From: Myxococcales bacterium
Lineage (GTDB): Bacteria > Myxococcota_A > Polyangia > Polyangiales > Polyangiaceae
Assembly: GCA_016191785.1 (NCBI GenBank)
Contig: JACPVJ010000016.1
Location: forward strand, 62,001-126,000
Reading direction: 5' to 3'
Length of the DNA stretch: 64,000 bases
The notes beneath the pieces are model-generated. The model was not told where the DNA came from, ran no database searches, and saw only the letters and a list, made by a program, of their open reading frames with translations. The position numbers and the translations under genes were made by a program. This document shows positions 50,071 through 58,418 of the stretch, in pieces. Position 1 is the stretch's first letter; the number at the start of each line of letters is the position of its first letter.

Positions 50071-50520
50071 ATGAGCCAGCTGACGCGCGCCGCGCCTGCC
50101 GAGCTCGAGGCGATCTACGCGGGGCCCGGCGCGCTCGCGTGCCCGACGGGACGGTTTCGTGGGCGCCACCTGACCTGGCTCGAGACGCGCGTGGCCCGTC
50201 ACCCGGTGCTGAGGCCCGTGAACGACCTGGTGTTCGCGCGCCTGCCTTGGTGCATCGACTTCGATCGGCGCGTCTGGACCTGGCTCGGGCTGCCCATGGG
50301 TTTCGGCCATTTCAGCGTGAGCCCGGGCCCTTCGCGCTGGCGCGACACCGACACGCTGCGCATGCTCTACGACGATCGCCGGCTGCCGGGGTTCTTCAAT
50401 CAGTTCTTGTACGACGAGCTCAAGCCCCTGTCGGACGACGTGGGTCTGGGCATCGGGGGCGTCTCGCGTGCCCGCGGCGACGGCGATCAGTTCTTCTTCG
50501 CGCTCGAGCGGGTGGGTTAG
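50071..50520 (+). CDS. Hypothetical protein with Trp-rich region
   Basis: A 149-aa cytoplasmic protein not recognised. The ATG at 50071 is favoured; a GTG at 50059 would add four residues. A notable segment is LPWCIDFDRRVWTWLGLPMGFGHF, followed by SPGPSRWRDTDTLRMLYDD and LPGFFNQFLYDELKPL. It is compact, mixed alpha/beta, with no signal peptide. It converges on the creatininase-like gene with stops overlapping by three bases. The function is unknown. Confidence 0.6.
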   Translation: MSQLTRAAPAELEAIYAGPGALACPTGRFRGRHLTWLETRVARHPVLRPVNDLVFARLPWCIDFDRRVWTWLGLPMGFGHFSVSPGPSRWRDTDTLRMLYDDRRLPGFFNQFLYDELKPLSDDVGLGIGGVSRARGDGDQFFFALERVG

Positions 50521-51260
50521 CCCGCTCCGACCACCGCGTCCGCCAGGATCTGCCCCAACACGGCGAGCGTCGCGTGGCCCTCTTCCGCGCTCGCACGGGC
50601 GGGCGAGCCGAAGTACGCGCGTGCGCCCCCGGCCGCCTCGAAGCTGGTCTTGCCCTCGCGGATCGCGCGGGACAGGCTCGCCGGGTTGTCCGGCAAGCTC
50701 TGCGCGAGCGGTTGGTTCACCAGATCGGGGCGCGCGGCCAGCACGATCGAGCCCTCGTACTGACCGGCATGGCAGGCCCCGCTCTTGAACTCGTCGGTCA
50801 GGCGCAGCGCCCAGGGTTTCTGCGTGACGTCGGGGAAGACGACCTCGACCTCAGCGGCCACTGCGCGCACCGCGGCGTGCAGCGACGCGATGTGCCCCGG
50901 CTCGAGGTGGGCGTTGGCGAGCACCATCCGCGCGAACCCGTGGCCGGTGAGAGCCCGCGCGATGTCGACGATCAACGCGGTCACGGTCTCGGGTCGCACC
51001 GAGACCGTTCCCGAAAAGCCGGCGGCGTAGCCCGCGGACGTGTAGGCCAGCGCCGGCGCGATCAGGGCTCGCACGCCGAGCCGAGCGAGCGCCGCGGCTC
51101 CGGCCTCGGCCATGGCCTCGGCGATGATCACGTCGGTCGAAAGGGGCAGGTGCGGCCCGTGGGCTTCGGTGGCGCCGACGGGCAAGATCACCCAGAGCGC
51201 GGACTTGTCGAGATCGCGCAGGGCCTCCCAGCTGAAGTCGGCCAGGCGCTCGGCGCTCAC
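50517..51260 (-). CDS. Creatininase-family amidohydrolase (MftE-like)
   Basis: A 247-aa metal-dependent hydrolase. LPVGATEAHGPHLPLSTDVIIAE supplies the family's Glu/His/Asp metal ligands. Further ligands are in NAHLEPGHIASLH and QYEGSIVLAARPDLV. Members open cyclic amides (creatinine, or the premycofactocin peptide for MftE). No mycofactocin precursor is visible nearby, so the substrate is open. Its ATG overlaps the stop of the esterase gene by four bases (ATGA), so the two are translationally coupled and may act in one pathway. Confidence 0.88.
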   Translation of the reverse strand: MSAERLADFSWEALRDLDKSALWVILPVGATEAHGPHLPLSTDVIIAEAMAEAGAAALARLGVRALIAPALAYTSAGYAAGFSGTVSVRPETVTALIVDIARALTGHGFARMVLANAHLEPGHIASLHAAVRAVAAEVEVVFPDVTQKPWALRLTDEFKSGACHAGQYEGSIVLAARPDLVNQPLAQSLPDNPASLSRAIREGKTSFEAAGGARAYFGSPARASAEEGHATLAVLGQILADAVVGAG

Positions 51261-52042
51261 GACAGCTTGCCCGCGCGCTCGGCGAACTCGCTGATCTTCT
51301 CGATTAAGAGCTCGAGGTCGTGGTCGAGCGTTGCCACGTGGTACGACCGCTCGAGCCGAAGCTCGGTGCCGTTCGGCAGCATCTTCAAGAGCGAGCGCGA
51401 GTTGTCCGGCGGCACGCTGTGGTCGTTCGGGGCATAGGCCACCAGAACCGGGACCTTCAGGCTGGCGAGCCCGGCGCGGATCCGCGGCAGCTCTCTGAGG
51501 AACGAGTTGCCCGCCTTGGCCGGGACCATGTCGTAGGCCTTCTCGTCGCCGCCCTTGGCGATGTCGTTCTCGACCAGGCCGGCGGCTTTGGCCGGGACCA
51601 CCGGCAAGACGTGCTCGAGCACCGGCGCGACCTTGGCCAAGAGACCCTCGCGATCGAGCACCGTGCAGTTGATCGGCACCACACCTGCGACCTCGCCGGC
51701 GCGTGCACAGGCGAGGTCCAGGGCGATGGTTCCGCCCATGCTGAGCCCGACCATCACCACCCGCTTGCCACGCCGGACCAGGTCGGTCACGGCGCGGTCC
51801 ATCTCCCAGCGCCAGTCCGAGTAGCGGGTCTTGGCCATGTCCCGCCAGTGAGTGCCGTGCCCGGGCAGTCGGATCACCTCGACGGCGAAGCCGCGGGCGG
51901 CCAGACCCTCACCCAGAGGGCGCATGGCCGTCGGGTTTCCCGTGAAGCCGTGGCAGACCACGATGCCGATGTCGGAGCGCGCGCCCGAGCCGGGAGACGA
52001 CCAGGGCTCGGCGCCGGGGAGGACGGGGAAACGGTCGAGCAT
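51257..52042 (-). CDS. Alpha/beta-hydrolase, carboxylesterase/monoacylglycerol lipase type
   Basis: A 261-aa serine hydrolase like Geobacillus Est30. The start at ATG 52042 gives MLDRFPVLPG; ATGs at 52054 and a GTG at 52066 are alternatives and none has a strong ribosome site. Ser in VMVGLSMGGTIAL, Asp in YAPNDHSVPP and His in SYHVATLDHD form the triad. The oxyanion strand VCHGFTGNPTAM is typical. It probably hydrolyses short- to medium-chain esters. It is the first gene of a two-gene operon with the creatininase-like gene and diverges from the acyl-CoA ligase gene. Confidence 0.88.
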   Translation of the reverse strand: MLDRFPVLPGAEPWSSPGSGARSDIGIVVCHGFTGNPTAMRPLGEGLAARGFAVEVIRLPGHGTHWRDMAKTRYSDWRWEMDRAVTDLVRRGKRVVMVGLSMGGTIALDLACARAGEVAGVVPINCTVLDREGLLAKVAPVLEHVLPVVPAKAAGLVENDIAKGGDEKAYDMVPAKAGNSFLRELPRIRAGLASLKVPVLVAYAPNDHSVPPDNSRSLLKMLPNGTELRLERSYHVATLDHDLELLIEKISEFAERAGKLS

Positions 52043-52119
52043 GGCGCGGAGCATAGTGCCGGGCACGCGGCCCGGTCCATGTGCTTGACCCCCCGCGCGG
52101 TCGGTCGTTTCGTCTGCGT

Positions 52120-53664
52120 ATGCGGGTTTCGCTGCCGGAGTCGCTCAACATCGCGGACCGTTTCCTCTCCGAACGGCTGCGGGAGGGCAGGGGTGACAGG
52201 GTCGCCCTCATCGCCGGCGACCGGCGGCTGACCTACGCAGAGGTTCACTCGGCGGCGAGGCGCTTCGCCCAGGTGCTCGCCGAGCTCGGGGTCGACCCCG
52301 AGCAGCGCGTGCTGATCGGCTTGCCCGACGTCCCCGAGTTCCCCATCGCGCTCTTTGGCACGCTGTTCAACGGCTCGGCCGTGGTGATGGTCAACTCGCA
52401 GCTCAAGGCTGACGAGATCGCCTACTTCTACCAGTACACGCGGGCCAAGGTGGCCGTGGTCCACGCGGATCAGTCCGAGGCGTTCACCCAGGCCGCCGCC
52501 GGCGCGCGCGACCTCCGTCACGTGCTGGTGGTCGGCGGCGCTCCGAGCTCTGGCGCGGCGCGATCGTTCGACCAGCTGCTGGCCGCTGCCACAGAGCGAG
52601 CCGAGAGCTACCCCACGCACCGGGACGACGCGGCCATCTGGCTCTTCTCGGGCGGCACCACCGGGCGGCCCAAGGCGGTGCTCCAGTCGCACGCTTCGTT
52701 CGCCAACACCACCGAGCTCTACGCGAAGCGCGTGCTGGGCTACTCGGAGGGCGACGTCACGCTCAGCGTGCCGAAGCTGTACTTCGGCTATGCCACCGGC
52801 GCGAACCTGCTATTTTCGTTCTCGGTCGGCGCCACCAGCATCTTGTTCCCCGAGCGCTGCACCGCCGACGTGCTGTTCGAGCAGATCCGACGGCACCGCC
52901 CCACGATCTTGATCAACGTGCCCACCATGGTGAGCCACATGGTCGGCCACCCCGCGGCGGGGGAGCAGGATCTTTCCTGTCTGCGCTTCTCGACCTCGGC
53001 GGGCGAAGCGCTGCCCGTCGAGCTCTATCAGCGGTGGAAGGCGGCGTTCGGCGTGGAGCTGCTCGACGGCCTCGGCACGGCCGAGATGTGGCACGTCTTC
53101 TTGACCAACCGGCCCGGCGACGTGGTGCCCGGCAGCTTGGGCAAGGTCGTCCCGGGCTTCGACGTGCGCGTGCGCGACGACGAGGGGCGCGATGTGCCCG
53201 ACGGCGAGGTCGGCTGGCTGTGGGTCCGCGGCGACTCGCGCGCCATCGCCTACTGGCAGAACATGGAGAAGACCCAGGCCGCCTTTCGTGGCGAGTGGTA
53301 CGTCTCGGGCGACATGGTGGCGCGCGACCCGCAGGGCAACTTCGTCTACTCGGGTCGTGGCGACGACATGCTGAAGGTGGGCGGCAAGTGGCTCGCGCCG
53401 AGCGAGGTCGAGAACTGCCTGCTCTCGCACCCGTCGGTGAAAGAGGTCGCGGTGGTCGGCGTTTCCGACGAAAGTGGGCTGGTCAAGCCCCATGCGTACG
53501 TGACCGCGACGTCGGTCAGCGCCACTCTGGCCGACGAGCTCAGGGCGTGGGTGCGCGACAAGCTCGAGCCCTACAAGGCGCCCCGTGAGGTCGTGTTCGT
53601 CGACTCGATGCCACGCACTCACCTGGGCAAGATCGATCGCGGCAAGTTGCGCCAGGGCGGGTGA
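52120..53664 (+). CDS. Benzoate-CoA ligase family acyl-CoA synthetase
   Basis: A 514-aa ATP-dependent acyl-CoA ligase (ANL superfamily). The ATG at 52120 was preferred over one 39 bases earlier. Features: the P-loop-like signature WLFSGGTTGRPKAV, the BCL-type region PKLYFGYATGANLLFSFSVG, FSTSAGEALP, and DGLGTAEMWHVFLTN. The A8 hinge is SGRGDDMLKVGGKWL and the C-terminal Lys is in MPRTHLGKIDRGKL. The YFGYATG/SAGEALP combination is the benzoate-CoA ligase subgroup (BadA/BCL), which uses benzoate or related aryl or cyclic acids. It is likely an operon head for the VOC, membrane and crotonase genes that follow with 1-10 bp gaps. Confidence 0.88.
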   Translation: MRVSLPESLNIADRFLSERLREGRGDRVALIAGDRRLTYAEVHSAARRFAQVLAELGVDPEQRVLIGLPDVPEFPIALFGTLFNGSAVVMVNSQLKADEIAYFYQYTRAKVAVVHADQSEAFTQAAAGARDLRHVLVVGGAPSSGAARSFDQLLAAATERAESYPTHRDDAAIWLFSGGTTGRPKAVLQSHASFANTTELYAKRVLGYSEGDVTLSVPKLYFGYATGANLLFSFSVGATSILFPERCTADVLFEQIRRHRPTILINVPTMVSHMVGHPAAGEQDLSCLRFSTSAGEALPVELYQRWKAAFGVELLDGLGTAEMWHVFLTNRPGDVVPGSLGKVVPGFDVRVRDDEGRDVPDGEVGWLWVRGDSRAIAYWQNMEKTQAAFRGEWYVSGDMVARDPQGNFVYSGRGDDMLKVGGKWLAPSEVENCLLSHPSVKEVAVVGVSDESGLVKPHAYVTATSVSATLADELRAWVRDKLEPYKAPREVVFVDSMPRTHLGKIDRGKLRQGG

Positions 53665-53667
53665 GCC

Positions 53668-54042
53668 ATGCCGCGATCGCTGCACCACATTGCGCTCGGT
53701 GCGCACGACGTCGAGGGAGTCGCGGCCTTCTATCGCAGGGTCTTCGGCCTGCCCGAGGTGGCTCGGCACCACCTCGAGTCCGGCGGCTTGCGATCGATCT
53801 GGCTGGCGAGCGGCGAGACCTTGCTCATGATCGAGCGCACGGAAGAACCCACGCGCCAGGTCTCGGGGGTTGGGGCTGGGCCCTTCCTCTTGGCTTTTTC
53901 CGTGACGCCGGACGAGCGGGCCGCGCTCGAGCACGAGCTCGAACGCGCGGCTGCGCCCATCGAAGAGCGGACCTTGCACAGCTCGTACGTGCGAGATCCC
54001 GAAGGCAACCGCGTGGCCATCAGCCACTATCCGAGGTCGTGA
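53668..54042 (+). CDS. VOC-family (glyoxalase-like) protein
   Basis: A 124-aa vicinal-oxygen-chelate protein: LHHIALGAHDVEGVAAFYRRVFGLP at the start and SSYVRDPEGNRVAISHYP at the end are the two halves of the fold. His6/His7 and the C-terminal Glu/Asp region could hold a metal. Activity could be lyase, isomerase or dioxygenase-like. It follows the ligase stop by 3 bp and shares a base with the next start (TGATG). Confidence 0.85.
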   Translation: MPRSLHHIALGAHDVEGVAAFYRRVFGLPEVARHHLESGGLRSIWLASGETLLMIERTEEPTRQVSGVGAGPFLLAFSVTPDERAALEHELERAAAPIEERTLHSSYVRDPEGNRVAISHYPRS

Positions 54043-54449
54043 TGGAGAAGGATCTGAGCGAGCTCAACCTGCTCTCGATCTTCCACTTCGTGATGGCCGG
54101 CCTGACCGCGGTCACGGGCTCGATCCCCATCGTCCACGTCCTTCTGGGGCTGAAGATGGTGTCCGACCCGAGCTTTCTCTCGGGCGGCGGGCCGGCGCCC
54201 CCGTTCAACCCCGGCTGGCTGTTCGTGGGCGTTGGGGCGCTGATCATCCTGGTGAGCTGGACGCTGGCCTTCCTTCTGCTCCTGTCCGGCCTGTCGCTCC
54301 GATCGCAGCGCCGCTACTGGCTGTGCTTCGTCCTCGGGTGCATCGTCTGCCTGAACGTGCCGCTCGGCACGACGCTCGGCATCTTCACCCTCCTGGTGCT
54401 CAGTCGGCCCAGCGTGAAGGCGCTCTTCGGCGTCGGCAGAGTCGGGTAG
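54042..54449 (+). CDS. Small membrane protein, four predicted TM segments
   Basis: A 135-aa integral membrane protein starting one base inside the VOC stop. Segments are near LNLLSIFHFVMAGLTAVTGSIPIVHVLLGL, then WLFVGVGALIILVSWTLAFLLLLSGLSL and YWLCFVLGCIVCLNVPLGTTLGIFTLLVL. The LNLLSIFHFVMAGL start is seen in other myxobacterial proteins of unknown role. The presence of a Pro-rich loop between the first and second pairs is the only distinctive point. It lies between enzymes of acyl-CoA metabolism, which is no functional proof. Confidence 0.75.
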   Translation: MEKDLSELNLLSIFHFVMAGLTAVTGSIPIVHVLLGLKMVSDPSFLSGGGPAPPFNPGWLFVGVGALIILVSWTLAFLLLLSGLSLRSQRRYWLCFVLGCIVCLNVPLGTTLGIFTLLVLSRPSVKALFGVGRVG

Positions 54450-54459
54450 CATCCGGCGC

Positions 54460-55269
54460 ATGTCCACGATTGTCGTCAGCGTCGAGCGACAGGTTGCGAT
54501 CGTCACCTTGGCTCGTCCGGATCGCTTGAACGCGTACACGGTCGAGATGGGCATCGAGCTGTTCGGCGCCTTCGCCGAGCTCGACCAGCGCGACGACGTG
54601 CGCGCCATCGTGGTCACGGGCGAAGGGCGGGCGTTCTGCGCCGGCGCGGATCTCGAGTCCGGCGGTGCCACCTTTGCGCGCGAGCGGGCGTGGCAGGCCG
54701 CTCGGGACCTCGAGCAGAAGACCCGGCCGTGGGTGATGCGCACCCCGATCATCGCGGCCATCAACGGTCCGGCGGTGGGCATCGGGGCGACCCTGCCCCT
54801 GCAGTGGGACATCCGGCTGGCCTCGGACAGAGCCAAGATCGGGTTCGTCTTCGTGAGACGGGGGATCTGCCCGGAGGCGGCGAGCACCTGGATCTTGCCG
54901 CGGCTGATCGGCAGCGCTCGCGCCTCCGAGCTGCTCTTGACCGGACGCATCCTGACCGCCGCCGACGCCCTGGCTTACGGGCTGGTCAGCCAGGTGGTCC
55001 CTCACGACCAGCTGATGGAGGTCGCCGTCGGCGTCGCCCGCGAGATCGCCGAGCACACGGCGCCGGTGTCGGTCGCTGTCACCAAGCACCTTCTCTGGCA
55101 CCAGCTCGGTGAGACCGATCCCGCCGTCGCCAAGGACTACGAAGATCAATGGTTCGACTGGATCGGGAAACAGCCGGACGCCGCAGAGGGGGTCACTTCG
55201 TTCCTGGAGAAGCGTTTGCCGGCCTGGAAGATGGCAAAGAGCGCGAAGTGGCCCGGGTTGCCACGGTGA
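54460..55269 (+). CDS. Crotonase-fold protein, enoyl-CoA hydratase family
   Basis: A 269-aa crotonase-superfamily protein. GRAFCAGADLESGG is the CoA oxyanion-hole segment. In place of the usual first catalytic Glu (GGGxExA) is INGPAVGIGATLPLQWD, and the second region reads FVFVRRGICPEAASTWIL, so only the RRGICPEA Glu is kept. Similar RRGI-PE members occur among uncharacterised actinobacterial and myxobacterial enoyl-CoA hydratase relatives. The reaction may be hydration, isomerisation or hydrolysis. It ends the ligase operon and converges on the membrane-tethered sigma gene. Confidence 0.88.
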   Translation: MSTIVVSVERQVAIVTLARPDRLNAYTVEMGIELFGAFAELDQRDDVRAIVVTGEGRAFCAGADLESGGATFARERAWQAARDLEQKTRPWVMRTPIIAAINGPAVGIGATLPLQWDIRLASDRAKIGFVFVRRGICPEAASTWILPRLIGSARASELLLTGRILTAADALAYGLVSQVVPHDQLMEVAVGVAREIAEHTAPVSVAVTKHLLWHQLGETDPAVAKDYEDQWFDWIGKQPDAAEGVTSFLEKRLPAWKMAKSAKWPGLPR

Positions 55270-55275
55270 CTTCGA

Positions 55276-55323
55276 GTCACCCAGCGCGCCCGGTGTGGTT
55301 CGGGTCGAGCCAACCTGGGTGAC
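55276..55323. terminator. Long inverted repeat between convergent genes
   Basis: GTCACCCAG (55276-55284) and CTGGGTGAC (55315-55323) are perfect inverted copies around a 30-base GC-rich loop in the 68 bp between convergent stops. A terminator role is inferred from place. Confidence 0.4.
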
Positions 55324-55337
55324 CCAGAGTCACCGCC

Positions 55338-56369
55338 TCACTTCGACGAGCCGCTCCAGTCGTTCGCCTTCTTCTTCTGCGGGGCCGGCGCCTGGCCGAA
55401 GTCGAGGGACGAGCCCTTCTCCGGTGCCATCTTCTTGACGTCGGTCGGCGGCGGCGGCTTCGCGGTGGGCGGGGGCTCGAGGCTGCCCTTCGAGTCCGGC
55501 GGCGGGCGCTTCAACGGGGGCGGGGCGCTGCCGGTGGGCTCGGGGGAGGGTGCCGCGCTCGGCGCGGGGGCGAGGCCCCGCGCCGCTGCCGCGCGCGCTT
55601 CCCGGATGGCGAGGGCCTCGTCCCCGACCGGGTCGATGGCCTTGGCTCGGTCGAGCCCCTCGAGGCAGGGCGCGAAGTCCCGAGTCTGGCAGCGTTCCAG
55701 GGCGATGCGACGGATCTCCCGCGCTCGCTCGTCGGGGGGCACTTCCCGCGCGATCTCTTCGGGCTTCGGCTGGTCGCGGCTCGTGAGCCAGGTCCAGAGC
55801 ACGAGCCCGAGGGCGGCCAAGGCGGCGGCCGCCGCCAGCTGCGCAGCCCAGCGTGAGCGGAAGTACTTCCGCATGCGCGAGACCCGCTGGCGCACGCGGG
55901 GCGCCGGCACCTGCGCCTCTTCGGCGATGTGCTCCAGCTTCTCGCCGTCGCCCTCGCGCAACATCCACTCCAGCGTGCTCTGGGCGCCTTCCGCTTCGGG
56001 GAGCTCGTCTTCGGCCCAGCGGAGCAGATCGCGGGCGCTCATCGGGGCGCTCTCGGCAGACGCTTCGTCGCCCACGCCCTCTTTCGGCAGCTCGCGCCCG
56101 CCCTTGCGGTGAACGTCGACGATCTTGTTCTTCGCGATCCCGAACACCCAGCGCCGAAGCTCTTCTGCTTCCGACGGGGCCTCGCGGGCCGCGAACGCGT
56201 CGGCCAGCGTGGCCTGCACCACGTCTTCGACGTCCGGCTCGGGGACTCGCCCGCGCACGAAGCGCACCAGGCCCGAGCGGAGCTCGGGGGCAGCGAGGAG
56301 GCTTCCACGGTCGGCGCTCACGGGCATGGCCATGCGATGATCCTGGGCCGTCATCGAGGCCGAAAGCAT
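55338..56369 (-). CDS. ECF-type sigma factor fused to a membrane anchor and periplasmic tail
   Basis: A 343-aa protein. Residues about 28-90 are sigma region 2 (DVEDVVQATLADAF, LRRWVFGIAKNKIVDVHRK). Residues about 118-172 are region 4 (EHIAEEAQVPAPRVRQRVSR). Then comes a membrane segment, AAQLAAAAALAALGLVLWTW (about 175-194), a Cys-pair domain of about 50 residues (LERCQTRDFAPCLEGLDR) and a Pro/Ser/Lys-rich tail. With a single membrane segment and sigma domains in the cytoplasm, the tail would be outside. Such a layout suggests a sigma factor held at the membrane until a signal frees it, for example by proteolysis; that is inference. Starts at 56354 and 56333 are alternatives. No separate anti-sigma gene adjoins it. 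Confidence 0.8.
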   Translation of the reverse strand: MLSASMTAQDHRMAMPVSADRGSLLAAPELRSGLVRFVRGRVPEPDVEDVVQATLADAFAAREAPSEAEELRRWVFGIAKNKIVDVHRKGGRELPKEGVGDEASAESAPMSARDLLRWAEDELPEAEGAQSTLEWMLREGDGEKLEHIAEEAQVPAPRVRQRVSRMRKYFRSRWAAQLAAAAALAALGLVLWTWLTSRDQPKPEEIAREVPPDERAREIRRIALERCQTRDFAPCLEGLDRAKAIDPVGDEALAIREARAAAARGLAPAPSAAPSPEPTGSAPPPLKRPPPDSKGSLEPPPTAKPPPPTDVKKMAPEKGSSLDFGQAPAPQKKKANDWSGSSK

Positions 56370-56425
56370 TTCTGTGACCGAAGTGCCTGGCCCTGCCGTA
56401 AGCTGCCGACGTCCCGAGGGATTTC

Positions 56426-57133
56426 ATGCCCCGCCCCCCCGCGCCGCCCCTCGCTCAGGCCGTGCGTCGCGGCCTGTCGAAGGCCGCCGACCCCGCCCGC
56501 GCCCCCGCCATGCAGGCGTACATGAAGTCCGAGATGGCCTTCCTGGGCGTGGGCAGCCCCGAGCGGCGAGCGCTGGTGCGCGCGGCCCTGGCGGCTCACC
56601 CGCCCGCCGACGCCGACGACTGGCAGGCTGCGGTGCTTTGCCTCTGGGACAGCGCCCGCTTTCGCGAAGAGCGTTACGCCGCCATCGACCTGCTCCTTCA
56701 CCCCCGCTGCCGCGCCTGGCTGACCTTCGCGCGCCTACCGCTGCTCGAGAAGCTGATCACGGAAGGCGCGTGGTGGGACTACGTGGACGGGCTGGCGTCG
56801 CACGGCATGGGTTCCCTCTTGCGCGCCGAGCCGGCGAAGACCAAGCGCGCGCTCCGACGCTGGTCGCGCTCGAGAGATCTCTGGAAGCGTCGCACCTCGC
56901 TCTTGGCCCAGCTCCGCTCCGGCGCGGACGTCGATCTCGAGCTCCTGTACGCATGCATCGAGGACAACCTCGATCACGACGACTTCTTCGTCCAGAAGGC
57001 GATCGGCTGGGCCCTGCGGCAACACGCCTGGACGGATCCCGAGGAAGTGCGCCGCCACGTCGCGAAGCTCGGTGAACGGCTGTCTCCCCTGGCGCGGCGC
57101 GAAGCACTGAAGAACATCGGCAAGCACCCATGA
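56426..57133 (+). CDS. DNA alkylation repair protein, AlkD-like
   Basis: A 235-aa HEAT-like-repeat DNA glycosylase (AlkD/AlkC group) that removes alkylated bases. The helical repeats carry the catalytic-type elements EGAWWDYVDGLASHGMG (Trp and Asp), SRDLWKRRTSLLAQLRSG, and the final DDFFVQKAIGWALRQHAW. Arg-rich positions face DNA. It overlaps the next methyltransferase gene by four bases (ATGA) and is likely in the same transcript. Exact base specificity is not readable from sequence. Confidence 0.9.
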   Translation: MPRPPAPPLAQAVRRGLSKAADPARAPAMQAYMKSEMAFLGVGSPERRALVRAALAAHPPADADDWQAAVLCLWDSARFREERYAAIDLLLHPRCRAWLTFARLPLLEKLITEGAWWDYVDGLASHGMGSLLRAEPAKTKRALRRWSRSRDLWKRRTSLLAQLRSGADVDLELLYACIEDNLDHDDFFVQKAIGWALRQHAWTDPEEVRRHVAKLGERLSPLARREALKNIGKHP

Positions 57134-58380
57134 GCGAGATCTGGCAGGTCGACCAGTTGATCCCTGGTGGGGACGGGATGGCGCGGCTCGCGGACGGCCG
57201 CGTCGGGTTCGTCGCCGGCGCGTTCCCGGGAGATCGCGTGAAGGTCGGGCGCGTTGCCGAGCACAAGAGCTGGGTGCGCGCCGAAGAATGGTCGCTGCAC
57301 GAGCCGTCGCCCGCGCGGGTGTCGCCGCCCTGCGCCCTGGCTGGCGAGTGCGGCGGTTGCGAGTGGATGGCCTTGTCGCGAACAGCACAAATTGTCGGAA
57401 AATCTTCCCTCGTTCGGCAGGCCCTGCGCCGTACCGGCGGGCTCACCGATCTGCCCGAGACAGTCCCGGTTCGCACCGCCGGCGGCGATCTCGGCTACCG
57501 AAACCGACTGCGCCTACACGTGGACGCGAGCGGGCACCTCGGTCTGTTCGCGCGGGGCTCGCACCGGCTGGTCGAGATCCCGGCCTGCCCCGTCAGCGAT
57601 CCGCGGATCACCGAGGTGCTGACGCGGCTGCGACAGCTCGCGACGCCGAGCGTGCTGGCACGATGGCAAGAGATCGAGATCCGCGTGGCGCCGCTCGGGC
57701 CGCCGGTCTCACTCTGGATGCTGCCTCGGCACGAGCGAGCCCCGAGCGCGGAAGAGAGCGCACTCGCAAAGCGCCTGGCTCAGGAGTGGCAGGTGGTCGA
57801 GGCGGGCGCGTCGGGCGAAGACCAACGCTGGCCGCTGCCCGGCGGCGTCGAGCTGTGGGTTCCCCCGGGCGGGTTCGTGCAAGTCAACTGGTCGGTCGAC
57901 ACCGCCCTGGTCGAAGCGCTGATGGCCGGCGTGAAGGAGCGAGGCATCGAGAGCTTCGTCGAGCTGTACGCCGGCTCGGGGAACTTCACCTTGCCGCTGC
58001 TGCGTGCGGGTTTGCGGGGCGTGGCCGTCGAGCACGCGGGCGCGAGCATTCGAGCTGCGCGTCGAGCCGCCCGCGCGCAACAGCTGAGCGACGACGTCTT
58101 CGTGTCGGGTGACGCCGCGCGCGAGCTCCGGCGGCGCGCGAAGCCCGCGCCGGATCTGGTGTTGCTCGATCCGCCCCGGGACGGCGCGCGCGACGTGGTG
58201 CCGGCGCTGCTCGCGGCTTCGCCCCGGTGGGTCGCTTTCTGCGCCTGCGACCCCGTCACTTTGGCCCGGGACGTGAAGTCGCTGTCCAAGGCCTACGCGC
58301 TCGACTCGGTGGTGGCCTTCGACATGTTTCCGCACACCCACCACGTCGAAACGCTGCTTTGGCTCCGCCAGAGGTCGTAG
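57130..58380 (+). CDS. RumA/TrmA-like RNA (uracil-5-)-methyltransferase
   Basis: A 416-aa SAM-dependent methyltransferase. Residues about 1-55 form a TRAM RNA-binding domain. The [4Fe-4S] Cys set is in SPPCALAGECGGCEW with a fourth near IPACPV. The SAM motif is FVELYAGSGNFTLPLL, and the catalytic region has LLDPPRDGARD and FCACDPVTLARD with the nucleophilic Cys (usual form SCNPxTLARD). Its target is probably a 23S rRNA uracil, though tRNA is not excluded. Coupled with alkD by a four-base overlap. Confidence 0.9.
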   Translation: MSEIWQVDQLIPGGDGMARLADGRVGFVAGAFPGDRVKVGRVAEHKSWVRAEEWSLHEPSPARVSPPCALAGECGGCEWMALSRTAQIVGKSSLVRQALRRTGGLTDLPETVPVRTAGGDLGYRNRLRLHVDASGHLGLFARGSHRLVEIPACPVSDPRITEVLTRLRQLATPSVLARWQEIEIRVAPLGPPVSLWMLPRHERAPSAEESALAKRLAQEWQVVEAGASGEDQRWPLPGGVELWVPPGGFVQVNWSVDTALVEALMAGVKERGIESFVELYAGSGNFTLPLLRAGLRGVAVEHAGASIRAARRAARAQQLSDDVFVSGDAARELRRRAKPAPDLVLLDPPRDGARDVVPALLAASPRWVAFCACDPVTLARDVKSLSKAYALDSVVAFDMFPHTHHVETLLWLRQRS

Positions 58381-58418
58381 TCGACGGACCAGCGCCCCTC
58401 GGGCAAGATGCGCGCCGC

